Assembly (NCBI RefSeq): GCF_900102685.1
Contig: NZ_FMZA01000004.1
Location: 124,001 to 188,000, forward strand
Direction: 5' to 3'
DNA from: Melghirimyces thermohalophilus
GTDB taxonomy: Bacteria; Bacillota; Bacilli; Thermoactinomycetales; DSM-45169
DNA length: 64,000 bases
The notes under the pieces are model-generated. The model made no database searches. It had not been told where the DNA came from and saw nothing but the letters and a program-made list of their open reading frames with translations. The translations under genes were made by a program, and so were the position numbers. The first letter of the stretch is position 1; every line of letters starts with the position of its first letter. Positions 29,535-37,920 of the stretch are shown here, piece after piece.

Positions 29535-29564
29535 TAAAAACAAGGCACGTGTCAAACGTGCCTC
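29535..29564 (-). terminator. Terminator of tig
   Basis: Stem GGCACGT/ACGTGCC on the minus strand followed by TTGTTTTTA, 25 bases after the tig stop. Confidence 0.85.
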
Positions 29565-29588
29565 GCTTTTTACATCGTCCTATTTTCA

Positions 29589-30881
29589 TTATGCCGCATT
29601 TTTACTGTTGGATACAAGTAGGTCGACCGTTTTTCGGATCTTCAGCTCATCTCGAATCTGATCCACTCCACCCTGTGCTTGCAGGAGTTTGCGGACTTCT
29701 TCTTCTTCCCGCCCCATCTGTTCTGCCAGTTTTTTCAGCTCCTGGTCGACCTCTTCATCGTCCACTTCGACGTTCTCTTCAGCGGCGATCGCTTCCAAGA
29801 CCAGGTTGGCACGAACCTTCTTCTCCGCATCCTCTTTAAACTGTTCCCGGATAGTCGATTTCTCTTGGCCGGTAAACTGCATGTATTGATCCAGTGTCAC
29901 CCCTTGCATCTGCAGCTGCTGCTCAAAGTGACCCAGCATATGATCAATCTCATGCTCCACCATCACTTCCGGCAGATCGATCTCCGCATTTTCAGCCGCT
30001 TTTTCCACTAGGGTGTTCCGTTTGTAGTTGTCCTCATCCTGGGACTTCTGTTCTTTTAGTTTATTCTCGATATCGTCCTTCAATTCCTGCAAGGTATCAA
30101 ACTCGCTGACATCCTGTGCGAATTCATCATCCAGTTCAGGCAGCCGCATCCGTTTGACCTCGTGCAGCTTCACCTTGAAGACGGCTTCCTTTCCAGCCAA
30201 CTCTTCAGCTTGGTAATCCTCGGGGAAGGTGACAGTGATTTCTTTTTCTTCCTCCGGCTTCATACCGACCAGCTGCTCTTCAAACCCGGGAATAAATTGA
30301 CCGGAACCCACTTCCAAGGTATATTTCTCCGCCTGACCACCTTCAAAGGGCTCTCCATCGATAAAACCTTCAAAGTCGATCATCACACGGTCTTTCTCTT
30401 CTACCTGGCCATCTTCCACGACCACCAGTTCACCTTGGCGTTCCTGCATTTTCTTCAATTCTTCTTCCACATCTTTATCGCTGACGGAAAAGTCTTTTTC
30501 CGGAACTTCCAGATCCTTGTACTCACCCAGTTTCACTTCCGGTTTCACCGTCACCGTCGCTTTGAAAATAAAGGGTTTGTCCTTTTCCAGCTGATCGATG
30601 TCGATTTCCGGCTGGTCTACCGGTTCGATCCCCGTTTCTTCTACAGCAGCTTGGTAGGCCTCCGGAACTACGATTTCCACGGCGTCCTGATACAGAGACT
30701 CCACACCAAACCGCTTTTCAAAGATGGGACGCGGCACCTTTCCTTTCCGAAAACCAGGGACGTTGACGTTTTTCACCACTTTGCGGAACGCCTGATCCAG
30801 CGCTTTGGAGAATTTTTGTTCATCCACTTCAACCGTGAGCACACCACGGTTATTTTCGGTCTTTTCCCAGTTAGCCTTCAT
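29589..30881 (-). CDS. tig: Trigger factor
   Basis: Ribosome-associated chaperone and peptidyl-prolyl isomerase. 430 residues: ribosome-binding domain with VNVPGFRKGKVPRPIFEKRFG (the FRK loop), FKBP-like domain about 160-245 (VMIDFEGFIDGEPFEGG), then the helical C-terminal domain rich in E, Q and K. Good AGGAGGG site. tig upstream of clpX is the common Bacillus order. Confidence 0.97.
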   Translation of the reverse strand: MKANWEKTENNRGVLTVEVDEQKFSKALDQAFRKVVKNVNVPGFRKGKVPRPIFEKRFGVESLYQDAVEIVVPEAYQAAVEETGIEPVDQPEIDIDQLEKDKPFIFKATVTVKPEVKLGEYKDLEVPEKDFSVSDKDVEEELKKMQERQGELVVVEDGQVEEKDRVMIDFEGFIDGEPFEGGQAEKYTLEVGSGQFIPGFEEQLVGMKPEEEKEITVTFPEDYQAEELAGKEAVFKVKLHEVKRMRLPELDDEFAQDVSEFDTLQELKDDIENKLKEQKSQDEDNYKRNTLVEKAAENAEIDLPEVMVEHEIDHMLGHFEQQLQMQGVTLDQYMQFTGQEKSTIREQFKEDAEKKVRANLVLEAIAAEENVEVDDEEVDQELKKLAEQMGREEEEVRKLLQAQGGVDQIRDELKIRKTVDLLVSNSKNAA

Positions 30882-30958
30882 CAGCTATGTTTCCCTCCTG
30901 ACCAGCTCTATTTGAAACCGTACTTCCCACAAGGGTTCCGTACATATGCAACTGCTTC

Positions 30959-30986
30959 ATTATATCATATGAGTCGCCCTTTGCAA
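30959..30986 (-). promoter_or_regulatory. SigA-type promoter of tig
   Basis: TTGCAA (30981-30986), 16 bases, TATAAT (30959-30964) on the minus strand, 78 bases upstream of the tig start. Confidence 0.75.
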
Positions 30987-31011
30987 GGGAAGGGAAGCCC
31001 CCTGAAAACAT

Positions 31012-31032
31012 AACAAAAGCCCCGAACGGGGC
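31012..31032 (-). terminator. Terminator of the tRNA-Arg transcript
   Basis: Stem GCCCC/GGGGC (31019-31032) on the minus strand, followed by TTTTGTT, about 36 bases after the tRNA 3' end. Confidence 0.8.
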
Positions 31033-31067
31033 GATGAAAACCAGGTGAAACTCCAGTCCAAACAGGA

Positions 31068-31443
31068 TGGCGTCCCAGGAGGGATTCGAACCCCCGACCA
31101 ACGGCTTAGCATACCACTATGACTTTCGTCACCAGTCGTTTCAGACTGTTTGTGGTCTGGACTATATCTTCACCGTTTCAGGTGCGACACGTATAGTCTC
31201 TACGGATCCTCACGGCCACCTATATCGGTGACTTTCAGGGTTTTTACCCTCAAACCCTAAGGCTTGATCCTGTAAAACCCCTTCATCCCCTCGCGGGAAT
31301 CGTGAGTTTCCTCGGTGTTACCATCGGCGGCATACCCCGTTAAGGCTTCACCGATACAGTGTCGTCCACTCTACGGGTTTTCGTTTCCCCATAGAGGCTC
31401 CTTTGTTGAAGGCCGTTGCTCTATCCTGCTGAGCTACTGGGAC
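31068..31443 (-). tRNA. tRNA-Arg(UCU), interrupted by a group I intron
   Basis: The 5' exon is 31409-31443 (GTCCCAGTAGCTCAGCAGGA...CGGCCTT) and the 3' exon is 31068-31109 (CTAAGCCGTTGGTCGG... ending CCA). Joined, they form a 77-base cloverleaf: acceptor stem GTCCCAG/CTGGGAC, D arm GCTC...GAGC, anticodon stem ACGGC/GCCGT with loop CTTCTAA (anticodon TCT), T arm with GGTTCGAATCC, and a CCA end encoded in the DNA. The split lies between anticodon bases 34 and 35. It has its own promoter and terminator. The exact splice points were chosen so that the loop has seven bases and the intron ends in G. Confidence 0.93.
31110..31408 (-). ncRNA. Group I self-splicing intron (299 bases) in the tRNA anticodon loop
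   Basis: Core helices can be drawn by hand on the minus strand. P1: the exon end GGCCTT faces GGAGCC just inside the intron, putting a U.G pair at the 5' splice site. P2: CTCTATGGG/CCCGTAGAG. P3: CGACAC (31359-31364) with GTGTCG (31185-31190). P7: GACTATA (within 31191-31200) with TATAGTC in AAGATATAGTCC (31159-31170), the classic conserved 3' core. P8: CACC/GGTG lies between the P7 strands. The intron ends in G. There is no homing endonuclease frame. Confidence 0.92.
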
Positions 31444-31477
31444 CCGACGGAGTTTCACCATAATAATCCTAAAATAT

Positions 31478-31505
31478 ATTATACCATGAACCCTTTCCCC
31501 GTCAA
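31478..31505 (-). promoter_or_regulatory. Strong SigA-type promoter of the tRNA-Arg gene
   Basis: TTGACG (31500-31505), 16 bases, TATAAT (31478-31483) on the minus strand, 35 bases before the tRNA. The -35 overlaps the stop codon of the preceding phosphodiesterase gene. Confidence 0.85.
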
Positions 31506-32017
31506 GATCGGAGATGGAGGGTGTACGCTCCACCTCTCTCCGGGATAAGTGTTCCATCTGGAGTATAAAAGGCGACAGTCACCGCTTCTTCCCCTTCCAT
31601 CTCCAGGATGGCGTAAGAAGGGTGGGGAAAACCCCGGGGATCGACGAGGCTGCCCGGATTAATCAGCAACACCCCGTCTGCCTGTTCGCATAAAGGATAA
31701 TGGGTGTGTCCGTAACAGGCGATATCCGCCCCATTTTCCTGTGCCCGGTATTGTATCGGCAACAGCGTGGATCGAACCTGGTGACGATGGCCGTGGGTAA
31801 CGTAAAAGCGATGGGGGCCGCCATCCCAATATGCCTCTTCCCTTACTTCCTCCCAGTCGCAATTGCCACGAACCACGGTTAGGGACCCGGTTGGGAGGTG
31901 GGAAGCTTCCGTACAAAAATCGCCGCAGTGGATGACGTGATCGGCATCGACTCGATCCACCACGGTCCGGAGCAGCTCACCCTGTCCATGAGAATCACTG
32001 ACGATCAACACCCGCAT
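31502..32017 (-). CDS. YfcE/MJ0936-type metallophosphoesterase
   Basis: Small calcineurin-like phosphodiesterase, 171 residues. All metal-site blocks are present: VSDSHG (1), HCGDFC (2), VRGNCDW (3), VTHGHRH (4) and YGHTHYP (5), then NPGS. The ATG at 32015-32017 lies after AAGGAG; the upstream extension has no support. It follows rdgB by 7 bases as in B. subtilis (rph-ysnA-ysnB). Physiological substrate unknown. Confidence 0.94.
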   Translation of the reverse strand: MRVLIVSDSHGQGELLRTVVDRVDADHVIHCGDFCTEASHLPTGSLTVVRGNCDWEEVREEAYWDGGPHRFYVTHGHRHQVRSTLLPIQYRAQENGADIACYGHTHYPLCEQADGVLLINPGSLVDPRGFPHPSYAILEMEGEEAVTVAFYTPDGTLIPERGGAYTLHLRS

Positions 32018-32024
32018 GTGAACA

Positions 32025-32669
32025 TCACTCCTTCGACGCTGGCGAAGTCGCAAACTGAAACTGCTCTTTCAACAGTTGAATCATTTTCTTTGTCGCCGCA
32101 GACCGGTGACTGATTCGATTTTTCACTTCCGCCGGCAACTCGGCCATCGTACATCCCCTTTTTGGGAGCAGAAACAAGGGGTCATAGCCGAAACCGTGTT
32201 CTCCCCGCGGCTGCATGGCGATCCTGCCGTGGCATTCTCCGCGAACGATTCGGGTCTCCTCCCCAGGGAAAGCAAGGGCCAACACACAGACAAAAGCAGC
32301 ATCCCGCTTTTCTTCCGGCACCCCGGTCAGTTCCTTTAAAAGTTTTTCATTATTGCGGGCATCGGTGGCGCCGGGCCCGGAATAACGGGCGGAGTAGACA
32401 CCTGGCGCTCCCTTCAGCACTTCCACTTCGAGACCGGAATCATCGGCCGCGACAGGACGCTGTAAAATAGCGGCGATGTTTTCCGCCTTCTTGGCCGCAT
32501 TTCCTTCGAAGGTGTCCCGATCTTCCACAATCTCGGGGAGATCGCCAAAGCCGTCCAAACCGACCACCCTGATCCCGAGAGCATCGGAAAACATCGCGTC
32601 AAGCTCTTCCACCTTATGTCGATTTCGGGTGGCAAAAACCAGCTCAGTCCATCGCCACGGATTGGCCAT
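32025..32669 (-). CDS. rdgB: Non-canonical purine NTP pyrophosphatase (RdgB/HAM1)
   Basis: Hydrolyses dITP/XTP to keep deaminated purines out of DNA and RNA. 214 residues with the entry motif [41 protein letters not shown] and [13 protein letters not shown] at 32667-32669 after GGGGGTGAG; it overlaps rph by 26 bases. Confidence 0.96.
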   Translation of the reverse strand: MANPWRWTELVFATRNRHKVEELDAMFSDALGIRVVGLDGFGDLPEIVEDRDTFEGNAAKKAENIAAILQRPVAADDSGLEVEVLKGAPGVYSARYSGPGATDARNNEKLLKELTGVPEEKRDAAFVCVLALAFPGEETRIVRGECHGRIAMQPRGEHGFGYDPLFLLPKRGCTMAELPAEVKNRISHRSAATKKMIQLLKEQFQFATSPASKE

Positions 32670-33411
32670 GGGGCTCACCCCCGATCGAACGGCCCGCCTC
32701 TTTTAGCACTTCTTTTTGCGCTTGAATCAGCTGGGCCGTTCCTTCCCGGGCCAAACCCAATAGATTGTTCAGCTCTTCCGCCGAAAAGGGAGCCTCTTCC
32801 CCTGTTCCCTGGATCTCCACATACTTGCCGGAGCCGGTCATCACGACATTCATATCCACCTTGGCCTGGGAATCTTCTCTATAGCAGAGATCCAGGCTGG
32901 GATTTCCGTCCACAATGCCCACACTGGTTGCTGCCAGATAGTCGGTTACCGGCATCGATTTAAGCGATCCGGACTGGACCAGCCGGTGGAGCGCCTGGGC
33001 CGCCGCAACAAAGGCACCGGTGATCGATGCGGTGCGCGTTCCTCCATCCGCTTGGATCACATCGCAATCCAGCCAAATGGTCCGTTCCCCCAGCCGATCC
33101 AGCTGAATCACCGAGCGGACGCTTCTGCCGATTAATCGTTGAATCTCCATGGTTCGTCCTCCGACTTTGCCCTTGCTGGATTCGCGAATGGTGCGGGATT
33201 GGGTCGCCCGCGGCAGCATAGAATACTCCGCCGTCACCCAGCCTTTTCCAGACCCCCGGAGAAAAGGAGGCACTCGATCTTCCACCGAAGCCGTACAAAT
33301 CACTTTGGTATCCCCGACACAAATATAGACGGACCCTTCCGCATGTTTCATGTAATCGGGTGTTATTTCCACTTTTCGAAGCTGATTATATTGACGTCCG
33401 TCTACCCTCAA
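32644..33411 (-). CDS. rph: Ribonuclease PH
   Basis: Phosphorolytic 3' exonuclease that trims tRNA 3' ends. 255 residues starting at a TTG (33409-33411) 6 bases after GGAGGGG, giving MRVDGRQ as in other RNase PH; an in-frame TTG five codons earlier contains the ribosome site itself. Motifs: [29 protein letters not shown] and [19 protein letters not shown]. First gene of rph-rdgB-yfcE. TATAAT on the minus strand at 33441-33446 is its likely -10. Confidence 0.97.
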   Translation of the reverse strand: MRVDGRQYNQLRKVEITPDYMKHAEGSVYICVGDTKVICTASVEDRVPPFLRGSGKGWVTAEYSMLPRATQSRTIRESSKGKVGGRTMEIQRLIGRSVRSVIQLDRLGERTIWLDCDVIQADGGTRTASITGAFVAAAQALHRLVQSGSLKSMPVTDYLAATSVGIVDGNPSLDLCYREDSQAKVDMNVVMTGSGKYVEIQGTGEEAPFSAEELNNLLGLAREGTAQLIQAQKEVLKEAGRSIGGEPHGQSVAMD

Positions 33412-33473
33412 ATCATACCCCTCCAATATGTAGTCTCATCATTATAACACAGCGCCGGAAGCGATGAACCCGA

Positions 33474-33502
33474 AAAGAAAAAAGAGGCGGCATCACCTCT
33501 TT
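33474..33502 (-). terminator. Terminator of gerM
   Basis: Stem AAAGAGG/CCTCTTT with loop TGATGCCG (33481-33502) on the minus strand, followed by TTTCTTTTC. Confidence 0.8.
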
Positions 33503-33538
33503 AGCCTTCCTGTTTAAGGTTTTCCCAATGGCGAGGCT

Positions 33539-34570
33539 TCAAATACCGGACGGGTTGATCTGTTTGGGTCGAGTTACCGGCTTGTCGAAGTTGTCTCCCC
33601 CTTTGGCTCCGACGTCCGATTTCCCGTCCACGGTGATTTTCACCTTTTCAGCAGTTGTATTCTCTGTCAAGGACAAGACGATGGCGTTAAGTGCATTGCG
33701 GGACGCCTTTTTTTCATCACTGTACTGAAGGAGTTCTTTTCCAAAATCGGCTACAGCGGTATCTCCTTTTACCTTGACACTGTTGACCCGAGTAGTTTCG
33801 GCCAAAGCGCTGACTAAATCGGATCCGTGCTGAGGCCCTTTGATCAATTCTTTCATCGCCGCTTTAGCAACATCCTCCTGCCGATTGATCATCCGTGTTA
33901 CCGGAACGTAGTACACGGTATTGTCCTTGGACTGTCCCAAAAAATAAAGGGTGACCGGCATGCTGTTGCTGGCGTCGACGCCCTGAGCCAGTTCCAGGTT
34001 GATCCCCATCTCCCGGGTCAACCCCTGTGCAGGCGTTTTCCCTTTAGGCATGGTCTCCAACTTGCGCCCGTCCACCTGGATATTCACCTTTTTCACCGAC
34101 TCAAAACCGGTCAAGGTCCAGGTGACCGCACTTAATATATCGTCCTCCATTTTTGCTTCGTAATCGAGAAACTTTTTGGAGAAATCGACGATAGCGGTCC
34201 CGTCTTTGATATCCAATCCCTGGACTTCGGTACCTTTGGGCAATATGCCGCTAAACCCTTCCGGCAGCTCCTTCTCCGCCGCTCCACCTTTCACCATATA
34301 CTCCAGGGCTTCCTTTGCAATCCCTTCCACCTTCGGGACATTCAAGGAGTAAGGGACCACCATTCCCTCGTCGGACAAAAAATACAGCTCCAATTGATTC
34401 TGTTTTGCACTTTTTTCATCATCGGAAGATTCCTGTTTTTCCTCTTGTTGTTGGGAGTTTTTCGGGGGTGGATCAATGGGAGCTGATTCCTTTTCGGGAC
34501 CGAAGAGACACCCTGTTGCGACCAGCGGGAGGGTTAACAGGGGAGCGATCCCTCTGAACCATTTGTTCAT
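33539..34570 (-). CDS. gerM: Germination/sporulation lipoprotein GerM
   Basis: Secreted lipoprotein with two GerMN domains; in B. subtilis GerM helps link mother-cell and forespore complexes during engulfment and affects germination. 343 residues, signal peptide with lipobox VATGC (Cys21), a low-complexity spacer of S, Q and E, then GerMN repeats about 70-190 and 205-325 (VNIQVDGRK and VKITVDGKS end-strands). ATG 8 bases after AGGAGGG. Preceded by a likely SigE promoter. Confidence 0.94.
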   Translation of the reverse strand: MNKWFRGIAPLLTLPLVATGCLFGPEKESAPIDPPPKNSQQQEEKQESSDDEKSAKQNQLELYFLSDEGMVVPYSLNVPKVEGIAKEALEYMVKGGAAEKELPEGFSGILPKGTEVQGLDIKDGTAIVDFSKKFLDYEAKMEDDILSAVTWTLTGFESVKKVNIQVDGRKLETMPKGKTPAQGLTREMGINLELAQGVDASNSMPVTLYFLGQSKDNTVYYVPVTRMINRQEDVAKAAMKELIKGPQHGSDLVSALAETTRVNSVKVKGDTAVADFGKELLQYSDEKKASRNALNAIVLSLTENTTAEKVKITVDGKSDVGAKGGDNFDKPVTRPKQINPSGI

Positions 34571-34603
34571 ACGCACTTCCCTCCTGGGACAATTGATCTA
34601 GTA

Positions 34604-34632
34604 CATGTATACGAGCCCCCAGATGAATTATC
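34604..34632 (-). promoter_or_regulatory. Possible SigE promoter of gerM
   Basis: On the minus strand GATAATT (34626-34632), 14 bases, TATACATG (34604-34611). The spacing equals the SigE norm and gerM is SigE-controlled in B. subtilis. Confidence 0.45.
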
Positions 34633-34654
34633 ACACTTGTTTGTCCACTCCCCA

Positions 34655-34680
34655 CAAAAAATCCCCACGAGAGTGTCGTG
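34655..34680 (-). terminator. Likely terminator of racE
   Basis: Short stem CACGA/TCGTG (34666-34680) followed by GGGATTTTTTG on the minus strand. It stands about 130 bases after the racE stop; the stem is weak. Confidence 0.45.
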
Positions 34681-34809
34681 TACCGTGAGCAGCTGCATTT
34701 ACCCGAAGCCGCTTCGGCTGCTTAGAGAAGACAACCTTCCGCGGATTGCATAACCAAAGTCGCGATTGCGGGTAAATACTTCCCCTCGTACACACCCTCA
34801 GGGAGTTCT

Positions 34810-35649
34810 TTATACCGGGTTTTCTTCCAGAACAGGCAATTCTACGTGCTTAACCGTCACCTTTTGACCGAGCCATCTTTCCGCAATGGATCGGAAGAGC
34901 TCCGGTTGACCACTGGTGAAAAACTGATGTTCACCTGGATGGCGGGCCGGCCCATCGCAATGCAAGCCTTTGTGATGCAAAACTGTGCTCAGTTCTCTCG
35001 CCGTTTCCTCGGCGGAACTGATCAAGATCACGTCCTCCCCCATCTCCCGTCCAATCCAATCAGCAATCAATGGATAATGGGTACAGCCCAGAATCAGGGA
35101 GTCCAATCGACTTTTTTTCAAAGGGGCGAGGGCTTTTTGCACGATACTGCGTGCTTGCTCTGTATCCTCTCCACCGCTTTCCACCAAAGGAACCAAGGTG
35201 GGACAAGCAAGGCTCTCCACATGAATATCGGGGTCAATTCGTTTTAAAGCGGATTCGTAGGCTGCGCTACGTACGGTCCCTTGTGTCCCGATCACCCCGA
35301 CCCTTCCCCGACGGGACATTTTGATTGCGGCCCGTGCCCCAGGCTCGATGACCCCCAACACGGGGACCGGCAGTTCGTGGCGAACCTTCTCCAAAGCGAC
35401 AGCCGTGGCGGTATTACATGCGATGACAAGAGCCTTTAAGGGATAAAGGGATAAATAACCAATTATTTCCATCGTAAACCGAACCACTTCCTCCGCCGAT
35501 CGTGGTCCGTAGGGACAGCGAAGCGTATCCCCGAAATATAAGATCTGTTCCTTGGGGAGTTGTCGAAAAACTTCTTTGACTACGGTTAGACCACCGACAC
35601 CAGAATCCAGGATGCCGACGGCGCTTGTCGATGAGTACTGATCTGTCAA
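34810..35649 (-). CDS. racE: Glutamate racemase
   Basis: Makes D-glutamate for peptidoglycan. 279 residues with GILDSGVGGLTVVKEV, the two catalytic cysteines in VIACNTATAVAL and ILGCTHYPL, and PYGPRS. TTG start after GGAGG. Neighbourhood gerM-racE-marR-gerE matches B. subtilis, where racE is the housekeeping racemase. Confidence 0.97.
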   Translation of the reverse strand: MTDQYSSTSAVGILDSGVGGLTVVKEVFRQLPKEQILYFGDTLRCPYGPRSAEEVVRFTMEIIGYLSLYPLKALVIACNTATAVALEKVRHELPVPVLGVIEPGARAAIKMSRRGRVGVIGTQGTVRSAAYESALKRIDPDIHVESLACPTLVPLVESGGEDTEQARSIVQKALAPLKKSRLDSLILGCTHYPLIADWIGREMGEDVILISSAEETARELSTVLHHKGLHCDGPARHPGEHQFFTSGQPELFRSIAERWLGQKVTVKHVELPVLEENPV

Positions 35650-35797
35650 TCATTCCATCCTCCAATTCAATCAGGCTCGGTTCCATCCTCACTTCCAACA
35701 TATGAAGATCGAGTGAATTCGGTATGTGCTCACCACCGTAATGCCGCAATTTTACCAAAGGGTACTACAAGGGCAAACCGGATCCGTTTGTTCTAAC

Positions 35798-35820
35798 AAA
35801 AAGACTCCCATATGGGAGTC
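35798..35820 (-). terminator. Terminator of the marR-family gene
   Basis: Perfect palindrome GACTCCCATATGGGAGTC (35803-35820), followed on the minus strand by TTTTTG. Confidence 0.8.
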
Positions 35821-35869
35821 GGCCGGCGATTGGTGCCCGCCGCGAGGCCAAATCCCGCAAGCCCACGGT

Positions 35870-36316
35870 TTAGCTTTTCATTTCACGGTGAAGCCTCTCT
35901 AGATACTTCGACATTTCCTTGATTTCCGCTTCGGAAAAGTGAACCAGAACATCGGAAAGATAGGATTGCCGGGCCGCCATCACATCGCGGATGATCGATT
36001 TCCCTTTATCGAGGAGATGAATCCGAACGACACGGCGATCCCGTTCATCTCGTACCCGTTCCACCAGTCCGTTTTTTTCCATCCGATCAACCAAGTCTGT
36101 CATGGTGCTGCAGGCCAGGTACATTTTTTGACTCAGGTCGCCAATAGTCAAGTCCCCTTCCTGGTTCAGCCACAAGAGTGCGGCAAACTGGGGAGGCGTG
36201 ATGGGAAATTCGTTCAAGATCTCCCGGCCCTTCCTTTTCACAACATTGCTGATTTCCCTTACAAGGCGTTCAATATCTGAGACCAGTTCCTGTGACAATC
36301 CTGATTTTCCATCCAT
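35870..36316 (-). CDS. MarR-family transcriptional regulator
   Basis: Winged-helix regulator, 148 residues from the ATG at 36314-36316 (AAGGAG upstream; the frame runs 9 codons further without a site). Domain pattern: helix I to about 45, LTPPQFAALLWL-like core (ITPPQFAALLWLN), recognition region SQKMYLACSTMTDLVDRMEKNG and wing RDERDRRVVRIHLLDKG. It corresponds in place to ysmB of B. subtilis, between racE and gerE. Ligand and targets unknown. Confidence 0.93.
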   Translation of the reverse strand: MDGKSGLSQELVSDIERLVREISNVVKRKGREILNEFPITPPQFAALLWLNQEGDLTIGDLSQKMYLACSTMTDLVDRMEKNGLVERVRDERDRRVVRIHLLDKGKSIIRDVMAARQSYLSDVLVHFSEAEIKEMSKYLERLHREMKS

Positions 36317-36458
36317 GGCGGTTACTCCTTCAGGTATCGTCACCGGCCAACCAAAGTCTTACTCAAAAGCAGCTTTCAATCGGCAATCGGTGACACCGAG
36401 TCTTGAATACATAGTACCGGATGAACTCCGTAGAGACAAGCATCCCTTTCCCGCCAGT

Positions 36459-36484
36459 AAAAAAACCCTACACCAGCGGTAGGG
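36459..36484 (-). terminator. Terminator of gerE
   Basis: Stem CCCTACC.../GGTGTAGGG (36466-36484) followed by TTTTTTT on the minus strand, 13 bases after the gerE stop. Confidence 0.85.
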
Positions 36485-36496
36485 CCATGGGGGAAA

Positions 36497-36718
36497 CTAG
36501 ATTTTCAATTCGCCGAGCCGGACCAACTCAACCACTGCTTGGGACCGTCCTTTTACGTTTAATTTCTGCATCACATTCGAAATATGATTGCGGACGGTTT
36601 TTTCGCTGATAAAGAGTTGTTGTGCAATTTCCTTGGTCGTCTTGTCCTGAACCAACAATTCGAATACTTCTCGTTCCCTGTTGGTCAGTAAAGGCTTACC
36701 TTTTTGGTTGCTCGTCAA
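36497..36718 (-). CDS. gerE: Late mother-cell sporulation regulator GerE
   Basis: LuxR-type DNA-binding protein that acts with SigK on spore coat genes. The product (73 residues) is almost the same as B. subtilis GerE: PLLTNREREVFELLVQDKTT, AQQLFISEKTVRNHISNVMQ and GRSQAVVELVRLGEL. It has no receiver domain. The TTG at 36716-36718, 10 bases after AAGGAGG, is the best start; a GTG at 36725-36727 overlaps the ribosome site. A SigK promoter lies upstream. Very sure. Confidence 0.97.
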   Translation of the reverse strand: MTSNQKGKPLLTNREREVFELLVQDKTTKEIAQQLFISEKTVRNHISNVMQKLNVKGRSQAVVELVRLGELKI

Positions 36719-36782
36719 GTGCGTCACCCCTCCTTGCTCGGGCTCTCAGAACACGAGGGTCAGGGACTCAGTCCAGTCAACT

Positions 36783-36810
36783 TATCCTATGAACAGGCTC
36801 GTTTCGGGGT
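36783..36810 (-). promoter_or_regulatory. SigK promoter of gerE
   Basis: On the minus strand AC (36809-36810), 17 bases, then CATAGGATA (36783-36791), an exact fit to the SigK -10 CATANNNTA. gerE is transcribed by SigK in B. subtilis. Confidence 0.7.
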
Positions 36811-36944
36811 GCTGTCCTGGCGGAAAATTAGGCGATACCCGGTCGGGGCTTTACCGGCTCGATAACAAGGGGACATTGCATCTTATGTCAGGGGTTAAAC
36901 AAGGGTGACGCATCGACATCAACGGAAACGACGAGGGCCGGACA

Positions 36945-37412
36945 TCACCGGGAACCAGATTGATCTTGGCGCTTTGTGTGAAAGGCGCAGGAAGAACCTA
37001 CATGATGTCGTCGGGCTCCGATATACCCTTCTTCCCATACCAACAGGGGTAAGTGGGGAAGGTGGCGCCGAAACCAATATTCTGCATCGTTCCGTGTAGT
37101 CAGCGCCCAGGCTGTGTCACGGATGTCCAAGTGGGGAAGTCCCCATTCATGCCGACTCAGCTGCATCCGAGGAAAGGGAACCCCGGAAAAGGCCAAGACG
37201 ACATCTCCGTATTGCAAACACTCCTTCAGACAGTGCACCAGGGGATAATCCTTGGACGTGCGCAAGAGGTGAATCGGTTCAAACCCCAGCTCCTGCACCA
37301 GGTGACGAGCATCCTCTTTTTGCCGGGGCTTTTTTCGCTGCTTCCTCCCCTCTGTGGATAGAATAGGAAATTGATCAATCAAATAGATAAAAGGAATGCC
37401 GTGCAGATACAT
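36945..37412 (-). CDS. Hypothetical protein upstream of gerE
   Basis: Not recognised. 155 residues from the ATG at 37410-37412, 9 bases after GGGAGG (a GTG two codons earlier is possible). No signal peptide or clear membrane span. It starts YLHGIPFIYLIDQFPIL, has a basic stretch RKQRKKPRQKE about residues 24-34, then a mixed alpha/beta region with DVVLAFSGVPFP and DTAWALTTRNDAEYW. The tail after ~135 is low-complexity and may be read from near-noncoding DNA. It stands alone between gerE and the accessory block. Coding bias looks moderate. Confidence 0.6.
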   Translation of the reverse strand: MYLHGIPFIYLIDQFPILSTEGRKQRKKPRQKEDARHLVQELGFEPIHLLRTSKDYPLVHCLKECLQYGDVVLAFSGVPFPRMQLSRHEWGLPHLDIRDTAWALTTRNDAEYWFRRHLPHLPLLVWEEGYIGARRHHVGSSCAFHTKRQDQSGSR

Positions 37413-37523
37413 GTCCACAACCCTCCCTGGCGTTACCCTGCCCTATAAAGGAAAAAACCAACCACGTCAGTTAAGAAAACATCCCTTTGTATACTATAAA
37501 ACCCCGAAGTCAGCCAAGGAGGA

Positions 37524-37673
37524 ATGAGAATCGTCATACTCCTATCAGCAATGTTGTTGTCCGTCATCCTGCTGATAAACCGATTGATGGACCTGCTCGC
37601 CGATCAGCCAGCGCTTAAAAAACTCCTTCTGGTTAAGGGATCCGATGGAACTGTGTTTGTTGATCCGATATGA
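37524..37673 (+). CDS. Possible small membrane protein, 49 residues
   Basis: The frame begins MRIVILLSAMLLSVILLINR, a good transmembrane helix, and ends GTVFVDPI. AAGGAGG lies immediately before the first ATG, which is too close; the second ATG (nine codons in) would be at a better distance but would cut the helix. A second frame starts inside its end. Low confidence. Confidence 0.35.
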   Translation: MRIVILLSAMLLSVILLINRLMDLLADQPALKKLLLVKGSDGTVFVDPI

Positions 37674-37782
37674 GCGCTGTCGACAAAAACGGCTCAGCCG
37701 AAGTCCACAAATCGATGAAAAACGCGTCGTTATCACCCAAGGTCGAGCGTCGGAGGGTATAAGAGCGGTCATCCGCGCATAG
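37645..37782 (+). CDS. Possible small basic protein, 45 residues
   Basis: The frame MELCLLIRYERCRQKRLSR...EGIRAVIRA overlaps the 3' end of the preceding small frame by 29 bases and has AAGGGA a few bases upstream. The two frames could also be one gene broken by a frameshift. No domain recognised. Confidence 0.3.
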   Translation: MELCLLIRYERCRQKRLSRSPQIDEKRVVITQGRASEGIRAVIRA

Positions 37783-37920
37783 CATGGGGGAAGACGGGGG
37801 AAAGGCCAAATCGGTTTCATCTTAAACCTCGGCTCTTTTTTGTTTTTTCACCTGTGCCGCCTCCTTCCAACTGCCTTACCGAATGGTTGTTCCACATCAT
37901 GACCCAAGGGGGTTTCACCC

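Noticed and set aside
31315-31557. Short frames within and beside the tRNA intron that might be a homing endonuclease
   Set aside because: They cross exon and promoter borders, are under 80 codons and have no LAGLIDADG, GIY-YIG or HNH motif.
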